40,993 nt of DNA from assembly GCA_903929355.1 (NCBI GenBank), contig CAIYUN010000032.1, forward strand, positions 1 through 40,993, read 5' to 3'. Position 1 is the stretch's first letter, and each line of letters begins with the position of its first letter. The position numbers were made by a program, and so were the translations under genes. A model generated the notes under the pieces. It searched no databases and had not been told where the DNA came from. It saw only the letters and a program-made list of their open reading frames with translations. Below, in pieces: positions 8,266-15,984 of the stretch. The DNA is from an uncultured Opitutaceae bacterium (lineage in GTDB: Bacteria; Verrucomicrobiota; Verrucomicrobiia; Opitutales; Opitutaceae).

Positions 8266-9600
8266 ATGTCCGATATCGCCACCATCACCGCAGCCCCAAT
8301 CGGCTCCTTCACCGCCGAGGTCTTCGCCGCGCATCTCGCGTCGCTGGGCGACGCGCCCGCCTGGTGGCTCGAGCGCAAGCGCGCCGCCTATGCGACCTTC
8401 GCGTCCCTCCCGCTGCCCACCCGCACCAACGAGGGCTGGCGCTTCAGCAACCTCTCCGGCCTCCAACTTGCCGGCTTCAAGGTGGAGCGCGTTGACCCCA
8501 ACGGGCAGCTTCTCGCCAGCCCCTTCGGCCCCGCCCAGCTCAACTTCATCAACAATACCACGGTCGGTGACGGCGCCGGCGCACGGGCCGAACTTGCCGC
8601 GCGCGGCGTCCTTGTCACGACCTTGTCCGCCGCGCTCCAATCGCACCCCGACCTGATCCGAGAGCACTTCATGGCCCAGCCGCAGAAGCTCGGGTCCGAA
8701 AAATTTGCCGCCCTCCATGCCGCTTTCGTTTCCGATGGAGCGTTCATCTACGTGCCGCGCGGGGTCGAGGTTCCTGCCCCCATCGTCATCACTCACGCCG
8801 CTTCCGGCTCCGGCACCGCCGTCTTCCCCCACACCCTCGTCATCGCCGAGGAGAACTCCAAGGCCACCGTCGTCGACCACTTCGTCTCAGTCTCCGACAT
8901 TCCGCACTCCGCACTCCGCACTCCGCAATTCGCCTGCGGCGCCAACGACCTCTACGCCGGCCACGGTGCGCAACTGACCTACCTCGCCGCCCAGAACTGG
9001 TCCCGTGACACCCTCTCGTTCCAGTTCAACTCCACCGTGGTCCGCCGCGACGCCCGCGTGCAGTCGCTCAACCTCCACCTTGGCGGCCGGCAGGCCCGCC
9101 ATGAGTCGCACTCGCAGCTGCAGGCGCCCGGCGCGTTTTCCGAGATGCTCGCGCTCACGGTGGCCGACGGCGAACAGGAGTTCGACCAGCGCACGCTGCA
9201 GATCCACCAGGCGCCCAACACGAAGTCCGACCTGCTCTACAAAAACGCGCTCCGCGACCGGACCCGCACGATTTTCTCCGGTCTGATCGTGGTGGACTCC
9301 GACGCGCAGAAGACCGACGCCTACCAGAGCAACCGCAACCTCATGCTCTCCGACGACGCGGAGGCCAGTTCGCTCCCCGGCCTGGAGATCCAGGCCAACG
9401 ATGTGCGCTGCACCCACGGGGCGACCTCGTCGCGCCTCGATCCCGGGCAGGAATTTTACCTCCAGTCGCGCGGCATCCCCAAGGCCGCGGCCGACGAGCT
9501 GCTCACCTTTGGCTTCTTCGAGGAGGTCCTCAGCCGCCTCGCCAGCGAGCCCCTCCACGACGCCCTGCACCAGCTGATCAAAACGAAATTCAAACAGTAG
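8266..9600 (+). CDS. sufD: Fe-S cluster assembly scaffold SufD with in-frame repeat insertion
   Basis: SufD partner of SufB and SufC, 444 aa. The N-terminal WRFSNLSGLQ segment, FIYVPRGVEVPAPIVITHAA, and the C-terminal core NRNLMLSDDAEASSLPGLEI with DVRCTHGATSSRLD and FYLQSRGI are typical; the conserved His is in RCTHGA. ATG 8266 follows the repeat leader. Residues 212-221 (IPHSALRTPQ), between VVDHFVSVSD and FACGANDLYAG, have no counterpart in the family as I know it. They are encoded by a CCGCACTCCGCA repeat at 8899-8931, so a repeat unit seems to have been inserted in frame. Confidence 0.95.
   Translation: MSDIATITAAPIGSFTAEVFAAHLASLGDAPAWWLERKRAAYATFASLPLPTRTNEGWRFSNLSGLQLAGFKVERVDPNGQLLASPFGPAQLNFINNTTVGDGAGARAELAARGVLVTTLSAALQSHPDLIREHFMAQPQKLGSEKFAALHAAFVSDGAFIYVPRGVEVPAPIVITHAASGSGTAVFPHTLVIAEENSKATVVDHFVSVSDIPHSALRTPQFACGANDLYAGHGAQLTYLAAQNWSRDTLSFQFNSTVVRRDARVQSLNLHLGGRQARHESHSQLQAPGAFSEMLALTVADGEQEFDQRTLQIHQAPNTKSDLLYKNALRDRTRTIFSGLIVVDSDAQKTDAYQSNRNLMLSDDAEASSLPGLEIQANDVRCTHGATSSRLDPGQEFYLQSRGIPKAAADELLTFGFFEEVLSRLASEPLHDALHQLIKTKFKQ
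8899..8931 (+). repeat. CCGCACTCCGCA repeat inside sufD
   Basis: ATTCCGCACTCC followed by further GCACTCC units and a GCAATTC end. It shares TCCGCACTCCGCAATT (8915-8930) with the leader copy at 8246-8261. Its length of about 30-33 bp keeps the sufD frame open and adds roughly ten residues to a surface loop of the SufBD core. Confidence 0.85.
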
Positions 9601-9704
9601 GCGCGAAGCCGCGAAGTCGCCAAGTTAAGTCTCCAAGGGCCCAACCAATTCCCAGTCTTCATTCCGAACTTTGCGTCTTTGCCTCTTTGCGCCTTTGCGT
9701 TAAC
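9601..9704 (+). repeat. CTTTGCGCCTTTGCGTTAA-type repeat, sufD-sufT gap
   Basis: The left arm GCGCGAAGCCGCGAAGTCG starts directly at the sufD stop. The right arm contains TTTGCGTCTTTGCC, TCTTTGCGCC and TTTGCGTTAAC (9670-9704). The arms are imperfect reverse complements, so the gap can fold. The right arm ends 10 nt before the sufT ATG; no Shine-Dalgarno sequence is visible. Confidence 0.8.
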
Positions 9705-9714
9705 TCTGAATCCC

Positions 9715-10269
9715 ATGGAAAACCGCGAACGCACCCTCTCCCGCGACCTCACCGCGACCCAAATTCCGTCTGGCGACAAGACTCCCCTTGCTTCCGGCAC
9801 GAAGGTCTTCATCCACCAGACCTTGGGCGGGAGCTACACCGTGCAGACCGACTTCGGCCTCTTCCGTCTCGACGCGAAGGATGCCGATGCCATCGGCGAG
9901 CAGGTCACCGATCATTCCGTCAAAACCGCCACGCTCGCCAATGGCGCGCCCGATCCCGAGGCCGTCTGGGCACAGCTCCGCCAGGTCTTTGATCCTGAGA
10001 TTCCGGTCAACATCGTGGACCTCGGACTGGTCTATTCGATGGACATCGCTGCGCAGCCCGACGCCAACCCGCCGGCCTATCAGGTGGTGGTTGCGATGAC
10101 ACTCACTGCCCCCGGCTGCGGCATGGGCCCCGCCATCGCGGAGGACGCCAAGGGCAAGATTCTCCTTGTCCCCGGTGTGGCCGCCGCCGATGTCCGCATC
10201 ACCTGGGACCCGGCCTGGAACCAGTCGATGATCTCCGAGGAAGGAAAAATGAAGCTCGGCCTGATTTGA
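9715..10269 (+). CDS. sufT: Fe-S assembly protein SufT (MIP18/PaaD-like, DUF59)
   Basis: A 184-aa protein. Residues about 80-184 form a MIP18/DUF59 domain with the signature VFDPEIPVNIVDLGLVY and the conserved Cys in LTAPGCGMGPAI; TWDPAWNQSMISEEGKMKLG ends the domain. The N-terminal 75 residues (GTKVFIHQTLGGSYTVQTD) form the small beta-rich extension found in SUF-operon SufT proteins. SufT-type proteins help mature Fe-S proteins downstream of SufBCD. ATG 9715 is preferred because translation from further upstream would read through the repeat. It is the last gene of the suf series. Confidence 0.92.
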   Translation: MENRERTLSRDLTATQIPSGDKTPLASGTKVFIHQTLGGSYTVQTDFGLFRLDAKDADAIGEQVTDHSVKTATLANGAPDPEAVWAQLRQVFDPEIPVNIVDLGLVYSMDIAAQPDANPPAYQVVVAMTLTAPGCGMGPAIAEDAKGKILLVPGVAAADVRITWDPAWNQSMISEEGKMKLGLI

Positions 10270-10277
10270 ATGTGGAT

Positions 10278-10337
10278 GGGAGCGTGACCGCTCCCGGTCG
10301 CTGGTCTTCTTGGTAGGGATGGCTCTCCGAGCCATCC
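10278..10337 (+). repeat. Two perfect hairpins downstream of sufT
   Basis: GGGAGC-GTGACC-GCTCCC (10278-10295) and GGATGGCTC-TCC-GAGCCATCC (10317-10337) are perfect inverted repeats. The first lies 8 bp after the sufT stop. Neither is followed by a T-tract, so a classical intrinsic terminator is not supported; RNA 3'-end protection or a dispersed palindromic repeat is equally possible. Confidence 0.7.
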
Positions 10338-10449
10338 GCGCTCGCCTCGGAGAGGCCCCCTCCATTCGGCCGCCCCTATCCCGTCTTCACCCCAGTCGTA
10401 AAAGTTTCCAATCCGGACCGATCCCGCCTAGGAAGTGGTGGGATTCTCC

Positions 10450-12156
10450 ATGAAATTCTCCGCCTCCCACCTCAAACGCTACCGCCAGATCGTCTCGCTG
10501 CTCTGGAAATACGGGCGCTCCGACTTGGCGCACCAGATGAGCACCGAGGAGGGTTTTGGCTTGGACCAGGAGGCCGCCTCCGAGGCCTTGCCTGTGGCGG
10601 GGGATGCTCCCGCCTCCCCCAAAGACGCCTCACCCGAGCATCTGGCCGACGACCTGGAGGCGATGGGGCCGACCTATGTGAAGGTGGGCCAGGTGCTCGC
10701 CGGCCGGCCGGATTTGCTCCCGGAGAACTACCGCAAGGCGCTCGAACGGCTGCAGGACCATGTGAAGCCGTTTCCCTATGCCGAGGTGGAGGCCATAGTC
10801 ATGACCGAGCTCGGCGTGCGGATCTCCAAGGCGTTTTCACGTTTCGATCCCGAGCCGGTTGCCGCCGCCTCGCTGGGGCAGGTGCACCGCGCGGCGCTGC
10901 GCGACGGCCGCGCGGTGGTCGTGAAGGTCCAGCGCCCCCATATCCGCCAGCAAATCGCGGAGGACTTCGAGGTGCTGGAGGAAATCGCCGGTTTTCTCGA
11001 CGCCCATACCGCACTCGGCCGCCGCCACCGTTTTCTCGTCATCCTGCAGGAGCTGCGGGTGGCGATCCAGCAGGAGCTCAATTACGAGCGCGAGGCGCAC
11101 AACCTCGTCACCCTGGGTAATAATTTGCAGGAATTCAAGCTCATCCAGGTGCCGCAGCCGGTGCCGGACTATTTCACCCGCTCCATCCTGACCATGGAGG
11201 AGATCCAGGGCCGGAAGATCACGGCGCTCGGTCCCTTGGACCTGCTGGATCTCAACGGCACGCGGCTGGCGGAGGAGCTGTTCCAAGCCTACCTCCAGCA
11301 GGTGCTGGTGGACGGTTTGTTCCACGCCGACCCGCATCCCGGCAACGTCTTCGTGACCGACGACGGGCGCATCGCCCTGATTGATCTCGGGCTGGTGGGA
11401 CACGCGGGGCCCGCCATGCAGGAGAACCTGCTCAAAATTTTGATGGCCATTGGCGAGGGCAACGGGGAGGCCGCCGCCGAGATCGCCATCCGCATGAGCG
11501 AGAAACTGGACGACTTTGCCGCGATCGAGTTTCGCCGGCGAATCAGCCAGTTGGTGACCCTGCACCGCGACCAGGGGTTGGAGCAGCTCAACGTCGGCCG
11601 CTCTCTCCTGGAAGTGAGCGGCGTCGCCCATGAGAACGGTCTGATCGTGCCCGGCGAGCTCGTCCTGCTCGGCAAAACCATGCTGCAACTCGACGAGGTC
11701 GGGCGGATCCTGGACCCCAAGTTTGACACCAACGCCTCCATCCGTCGCAACGTCGCCGCGCTCATGGCCCGGCGCCTGCGCAAGGATCTCACGCAGGGCA
11801 GCGTCTACAGCGCGATGCTGGAGATGAAGGATTTCGCGACCGGGCTGCCCTCGCGGATCAACCGGATCATGGACACCGTGGCCAACGCGGAGCTGGAGGT
11901 GAAGGTGAAGGCCACCGACGCCAAGATGGTCGTGGACGGCATGATGAAGATCGCCAATCGCATCACCATGGGGGTCGTCCTCGCCGGCCTGATTGTCGGC
12001 GCGTCGCTGATGATGCGCGTTGAGTCCAATTTCAAACTCTTCGGCTATCCCGGCCTCGCCATCCTGTGTTTCACCGCCGCGGCGACCGGGGGCTTTTGTC
12101 TGGTGATCAGCATTTTTGTCTCCGACTACAAGAGCCGGAAGAAGTTTCCGCGCTGA
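10450..12156 (+). CDS. ABC1/UbiB (AarF/ADCK) family atypical kinase
   Basis: A 568-aa membrane-associated protein of the ABC1/UbiB family, whose members support quinone or lipid metabolism through ATPase activity. Visible motifs: LEAMGPTYVKVGQVLAGRPD (KxGQ), the Ala-rich loop PVAAASLGQVHRA in place of a P-loop, VVVKVQRP with the invariant Lys, DGLFHADPHPGNVFV and IALIDLGLVGHAG for metal binding. Two C-terminal TM helices (about 500-520 and 530-553) end in a basic tail. ATG 10450 is preferred; GTG at 10435 or 10438 would add a few residues, and GGAAG lies 15 nt upstream of the ATG. No ubiquinone-synthesis genes lie nearby, so the substrate pathway is open. Confidence 0.93.
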   Translation: MKFSASHLKRYRQIVSLLWKYGRSDLAHQMSTEEGFGLDQEAASEALPVAGDAPASPKDASPEHLADDLEAMGPTYVKVGQVLAGRPDLLPENYRKALERLQDHVKPFPYAEVEAIVMTELGVRISKAFSRFDPEPVAAASLGQVHRAALRDGRAVVVKVQRPHIRQQIAEDFEVLEEIAGFLDAHTALGRRHRFLVILQELRVAIQQELNYEREAHNLVTLGNNLQEFKLIQVPQPVPDYFTRSILTMEEIQGRKITALGPLDLLDLNGTRLAEELFQAYLQQVLVDGLFHADPHPGNVFVTDDGRIALIDLGLVGHAGPAMQENLLKILMAIGEGNGEAAAEIAIRMSEKLDDFAAIEFRRRISQLVTLHRDQGLEQLNVGRSLLEVSGVAHENGLIVPGELVLLGKTMLQLDEVGRILDPKFDTNASIRRNVAALMARRLRKDLTQGSVYSAMLEMKDFATGLPSRINRIMDTVANAELEVKVKATDAKMVVDGMMKIANRITMGVVLAGLIVGASLMMRVESNFKLFGYPGLAILCFTAAATGGFCLVISIFVSDYKSRKKFPR

Positions 12157-12192
12157 GCGACGGGACGCGGCGCAGCGCGGAAACCATCGGGA

Positions 12193-13512
12193 TTACAGCG
12201 AATCGAGAAACTCGAGGAGCTGCTGCTGCGCCACCGGGCTCAGCTGGTTGTATTCCCCGGTGGAGACTGCCCCTTCGCCGTCATGGGCGCGGATCGCGGC
12301 GTCGAGGGTTCTGGCCCGCCCGTCGTGCAGGTAGGTGGGGCGGGTCCGCAGCCCCCACAGCGGCGAGGTGCGCATTTCCGTCGGACCGGCGGGGCCTTGG
12401 GCGAACCCGTCTCCCAGCGTCCCCATGTTGTGCAGGAGCAGGTCCGAATAGAGGAAAACCTCGACGTTGCTCAAGGCCGCGATGGCATTCGTCCCGGTGT
12501 TCATGGACGGGGTGTGGCAGCTCGCGCAGCCGACCTGGCTGAAATATTGCTGACCGACGACCGCTCCCGGGCTGCGTGGACCGGGCGCGGGCGGAGCCAG
12601 ATAACGCATGTAGTCGGCTTCCCGGTCAATGGCCCCCTTGCCGGTCACCGGATTCACCTTGTCCTTCGGGCCGCTGTTCAAATTGACGAATTGGGCGAGC
12701 AGCGCGACATTGCCGTTGGGCGCTGGCTGCACTGGGAAAATCCGATTGGTGATACCGATCTCGTTGGTGGACGCATCACCGGCGAAGCTCAGCAACGTCG
12801 CATGCTGGGCCTTCCAGCCGAAACGTCCGACCCGGAGCTGGCCCGTGGCCGCATCGGTCACCACCGCCGCCCGTCCGCCCACCCCCGGCGGTTTGCCCCT
12901 CGGAGTGGCGTTCAGCAGGATCGTGCTGTCGGGAATGGCCTCGATCAGGCCTGCGCCATAGAGCGGGGTGGTCAGCCGGTGGGCGATGGTGTTGGCTGCG
13001 GCCGGAATGAGCTCCTGCAGCGCGGGAGCGATGGCCCGGGCATGCAGGAGACTGCCGTCGAGCTGGGTGAGCGGATCGAAGACCCCGTTGGTGGTCCGGC
13101 CGAACCGGGTCACGGTGATCGTGCTGGCCCCGCCCGGGCTGGGCACGGAGTGGCACGCCACGCAGGAAACATTGTTGAAGATCGGACCCAGCCCTGTGGT
13201 GGGGGTTTGCACCGCGTCGAACGCCGCCAAACCCGCGTTGAAATCATTCAACTCAGTGCCGTTCAGGCGGGCCAGGGGTTGACCGAATTGCCCCGGCCCG
13301 GTCGGTGGGGGTGCGAGGGGTGGGGGCGGGGGGGGCTGCAGCGGCTGCGGAGGAGGCGGTGGCTGCTGAGGTTGGAGGCGGGTGGGCGGGGGCAGGGGCA
13401 GACCCCGGGCAGGACCGAATTTGGGAGGACCACCGGCGGGCTGCGCAAAGGAAAGCGCCGTGCCCGCGAACAGGACCGCGCCGACCAGAACAATTCTTTG
13501 GGTGTTTTTCAT
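12193..13512 (-). CDS. Di-haem oxidoreductase (DHOR family), exported
   Basis: A 439-aa periplasmic c-type cytochrome of the di-haem oxidoreductase/putative peroxidase family (PF06537 type). A Sec signal covers residues 1-24 (ends SFAQ). Residues about 25-75 form a striking Pro-rich linker. Two haem c motifs, CVACH (in NNVSCVACHSVPSPGG) and CASCH (in QVGCASCHTPSMNTG), plus RTSPLWGLRTRPTYLHDGRA near the end, are family hallmarks. The gene is divergent from the response regulator and shares a 200-bp promoter region with it, which suggests control by that two-component system. Confidence 0.9.
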   Translation of the reverse strand: MKNTQRIVLVGAVLFAGTALSFAQPAGGPPKFGPARGLPLPPPTRLQPQQPPPPPQPLQPPPPPPLAPPPTGPGQFGQPLARLNGTELNDFNAGLAAFDAVQTPTTGLGPIFNNVSCVACHSVPSPGGASTITVTRFGRTTNGVFDPLTQLDGSLLHARAIAPALQELIPAAANTIAHRLTTPLYGAGLIEAIPDSTILLNATPRGKPPGVGGRAAVVTDAATGQLRVGRFGWKAQHATLLSFAGDASTNEIGITNRIFPVQPAPNGNVALLAQFVNLNSGPKDKVNPVTGKGAIDREADYMRYLAPPAPGPRSPGAVVGQQYFSQVGCASCHTPSMNTGTNAIAALSNVEVFLYSDLLLHNMGTLGDGFAQGPAGPTEMRTSPLWGLRTRPTYLHDGRARTLDAAIRAHDGEGAVSTGEYNQLSPVAQQQLLEFLDSL

Positions 13513-13556
13513 GGGAGGGGAAGTTTTGACTGCGCCACCACTTTACGCGTTTCCAC

Positions 13557-13635
13557 CTTAAGGGATCGTGAAGGACCAAAAGTTTCCGCCAAAAACTTTC
13601 GTTTTCCCTTCATCAAATCTTAAGGTCCGTTCAGG
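13557..13635 (+). promoter_or_regulatory. Candidate OmpR-type direct-repeat boxes between DHOR and the two-component genes
   Basis: CTTAAGG at 13557 followed by TGAAGG at 13569, and CTTAAGG at 13619 followed by TTCAGG at 13630, form two pairs of half-sites spaced 10-11 bp. This is the tandem spacing used by PmrA/QseB/TctD-type regulators. The pairs start 62 bp apart, in the divergent intergenic region. One pair could serve each direction. Confidence 0.5.
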
Positions 13636-13713
13636 CATGATCGATCCTTGCGACCGACCCGGCCCCACTCATCCTCAGCTTCCCCTGCACCCGGCCCCGG
13701 CCGCCATTACCCG

Positions 13714-14364
13714 ATGAGGCTCCTTGTGATCGAAGACGAAGACGACCTGCGCGCCAGCCTGGCCCTTGCGCTGCGCGACAGTGGCTATGCCGTGGATCTC
13801 GCCGCCGATGGCGGCGAGGGGTTGTATAAGGCGGGCAACTCCGACTACGACGCGATCGTGCTCGATGTCATGCTCCCGCGGCTCGACGGTTGGGAGCTGC
13901 TCCGGCAGCTGCGACTGACCAGGCAGACTCCCGTGCTCCTGCTCACCGCCCGCGACGCCCCCAAGGACCGGGTGCGGGGCCTGGACACCGGGGCCGACGA
14001 TTACCTCGTGAAACCGTTCAACCTCGACGAACTGCGCGCCCGTCTCCGGGCGCTCATCCGCCGGACGGCCGGCCGGGCGGGCAACGTCATCGTGATCGGG
14101 ACGGTCGCTCTTGACACCGCCGCGCGCATGGTCCGTCGCGACGGCCGGCCGGTGGCGCTGACGGCCCGCGAGTATTTCCTCGTCGAATACCTGGCGCTGC
14201 ACCAGGGGCAGGTCGTGACCCGCACCGCCCTGTATGAGCATCTGTTCGACGAGGACGACAACACCTTCTCCAATCTGCTCGACGTCCATGTGTCCAATGT
14301 GCGCAAGAAGCTCGGGGCGGAGTTCATTGTGACGGACCGGGGCCACGGTTACCGCATCCCATGA
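13714..14364 (+). CDS. OmpR-family response regulator (QseB/PmrA-like)
   Basis: A 216-aa regulator. The receiver domain spans residues 1-115, with acidic pocket E7-D8-E9-D10, phospho-acceptor D51 (VLDVMLPRLDGW), T78 and K100 (YLVKPF). The C-terminal winged helix covers about 125-216 (VALTAREYFLVEYLALHQ, DVHVSNVRKKLG, VTDRGHGYRIP). ATG 13714 gives a canonical MRLLVIEDEDDL start; the frame extends further upstream without homology. It overlaps the kinase gene by 4 nt (ATGA). It probably controls itself and the divergent di-haem oxidoreductase. Confidence 0.96.
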   Translation: MRLLVIEDEDDLRASLALALRDSGYAVDLAADGGEGLYKAGNSDYDAIVLDVMLPRLDGWELLRQLRLTRQTPVLLLTARDAPKDRVRGLDTGADDYLVKPFNLDELRARLRALIRRTAGRAGNVIVIGTVALDTAARMVRRDGRPVALTAREYFLVEYLALHQGQVVTRTALYEHLFDEDDNTFSNLLDVHVSNVRKKLGAEFIVTDRGHGYRIP

Positions 14365-15800
14365 AGCCCTTCCGCTCCATCCGTTGGCGTTTGCAGTTCT
14401 GGCACGCCATGCTCCTGGCCGCCGTGCTGGCCGGATTGGTTGTCACCGGTCACCGGTTGCGGCGCACCGAGATTTTTCACGAGACCGACCAGCAGCTCGG
14501 GCAGAGGCTGGATCCTGTGGCCGCGCTGTTCCGGCCGGCCCGTCCACCCCCGCCGCCGGGCGGGCCCGGCGGGCGGGGCGGGCCCGGGCTTCCGCCCAAT
14601 CCATCCCCATTGCCCCGGGGGCTGGCGGCGCTGCCCCCGGGCACGGAGAACCTGTTTGCCGCGACCTCCGGGGATGGCTTCTATTTTGTCGCCTGGAACC
14701 GCAATGCGGTGGAGCTGGCCCGCTCGGCCTCCGCCCCGGCCGGTGTGCCCCTGCCCGACGACACCGAGGATGCACCGGCGGCGCGGATGCGGGGCACATT
14801 GCGGGAGGTTTATCGCTTTCTCCCGTCGGGCGAGTGTGTCCTCGCCGGTTGCGACCTGCGCGAGCAGCTGGCGGGTCTCGCCCGGTTCGGCTGGCTCCTC
14901 GGCGGCACCGGGCTGGTGATCTTTGCCTGCGGCCTCGCGGGGGGCTGGTGGATCACCGACCGTGCCCTCCAGCCCCTGGCCGAAATCAGCTCCACCGCCG
15001 GCCGCATTGCCCGCGGCGATCTTTCCCAACGGATCCAGCTGGCCGAGACGGACGATGAACTCGGGGAAATGGCCGGGGTGCTCAACGAAACGTTCGACCG
15101 GCTCGAGGCCAACTTTGCGCGCCAGGCCCGGTTCACCGCCGACGCCTCCCACGAATTGCGGACCCCCCTCACCATCCTGCTCACCCAAACGCAGGCCATG
15201 CTGGCGCGGGAACGGTCGCCTGAGGAATACCGTGCGAGCCTGGCCGCCTGCGAGCGCGCGGCGCGGCGGATGCGCCGGCTCGTCGAATCCCTGCTTGCCC
15301 TGGCTCGCCTGGATTCGGGTGATGCTGCCGCCCGGCGCGAGCCGTGCGATCTGGCCGCCATCGCCGACGAGACGGTCGAACTGCTCAGACCATTGGCCGA
15401 GGAGGCCAAAATCACCCTGAGGGCGGACCTTGCGCCGGCCGCATGTTTCGGGGATCCAGACCGTCTGGCCCAGGTCGTGACCAATCTTGTCGGCAATGCG
15501 ATCCAGCACAACCGGCCGGGCGGGGAAGTCACGGTGAAGGCGGGCCGGCGGGACCAACAGGTGTTTGTGACGGTGGCGGACACCGGTCCGGGTATTGCGG
15601 GGGTGGATTTGCCGCATATTTTCGAACGATTCTACCGCGCGGACAAAGTCCGCGCCGGGGCGTCCGGTCGGACGGGCCTTGGCCTGGCGATCACCCAGGC
15701 GATTGTCGAGTCACACGACGGCACGCTGGAGGTCAGCAGCGAGGTCGGGCGGGGCAGTGTGTTCACCGCGACGTTCCCCGCCGCGCGGCCGGGGGAGTGA
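14361..15800 (+). CDS. HAMP-containing sensor histidine kinase
   Basis: A 479-aa inner-membrane kinase. TM1 is at about residues 14-30 and TM2 at about 176-198. Between them lies a periplasmic sensor of about 145 residues that begins with a Pro/Gly-rich stretch (60-85). HAMP is at about 199-252. HisKA has H264 in DASHELRTPLT. The ATPase has NLVGNAIQHN, DTGPGI and GRTGLGLAI. It phosphorylates the regulator encoded just upstream. The signal is unknown; the Pro-rich periplasmic stretch parallels the Pro-rich linker of the neighbouring exported di-haem oxidoreductase. Confidence 0.95.
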   Translation: MKPFRSIRWRLQFWHAMLLAAVLAGLVVTGHRLRRTEIFHETDQQLGQRLDPVAALFRPARPPPPPGGPGGRGGPGLPPNPSPLPRGLAALPPGTENLFAATSGDGFYFVAWNRNAVELARSASAPAGVPLPDDTEDAPAARMRGTLREVYRFLPSGECVLAGCDLREQLAGLARFGWLLGGTGLVIFACGLAGGWWITDRALQPLAEISSTAGRIARGDLSQRIQLAETDDELGEMAGVLNETFDRLEANFARQARFTADASHELRTPLTILLTQTQAMLARERSPEEYRASLAACERAARRMRRLVESLLALARLDSGDAAARREPCDLAAIADETVELLRPLAEEAKITLRADLAPAACFGDPDRLAQVVTNLVGNAIQHNRPGGEVTVKAGRRDQQVFVTVADTGPGIAGVDLPHIFERFYRADKVRAGASGRTGLGLAITQAIVESHDGTLEVSSEVGRGSVFTATFPAARPGE

Positions 15801-15935
15801 AATGAAACCATTCCGGTGGGGCCGTGCGAGGGGATGAAGGCGTTGTAACCGGAGCCCCGGCCCCGGTCCTCTGCGCCGAGCCAAATAATTTTTGTCGGAT
15901 TTGCCGCCGGGCGGATTCTGACATCTGACAACCCA

Positions 15936-15984
15936 GTGAACGACGATGCCGACCTGCTGCAGCAATATGCCCGCGAGGGCTCCG
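15936..15984 (+). pseudogene. 5' remnant of an ECF sigma factor gene
   Basis: From GTG 15936 the frame reads VNDDADLLQQYAREGSE, the start typical of verrucomicrobial ECF-type sigma-70 factors, where the family continues with an AFAELVRRH-type region 2. Here the match stops at about 15984 and the frame ends at a TGA near 16008. The A+T-rich stretch 15888-15935 upstream may be the retained sigma-gene promoter. A second piece of the same gene type lies at 18007-18140, after the protease/TPR gene. Confidence 0.7.

Noticed and set aside
6556-8880. A 774-codon minus-strand open frame opposite sufC, sufB and sufD
   Set aside because: It lies exactly antisense to three clear suf genes, shows only low-complexity Asp/Gly/Val/Leu-rich translation and no domain. 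Long antisense frames are expected at this GC content.
10278-10337. Intrinsic terminator after sufT
   Set aside because: The hairpins are perfect but no T-tract follows either; kept only as palindromic repeats.
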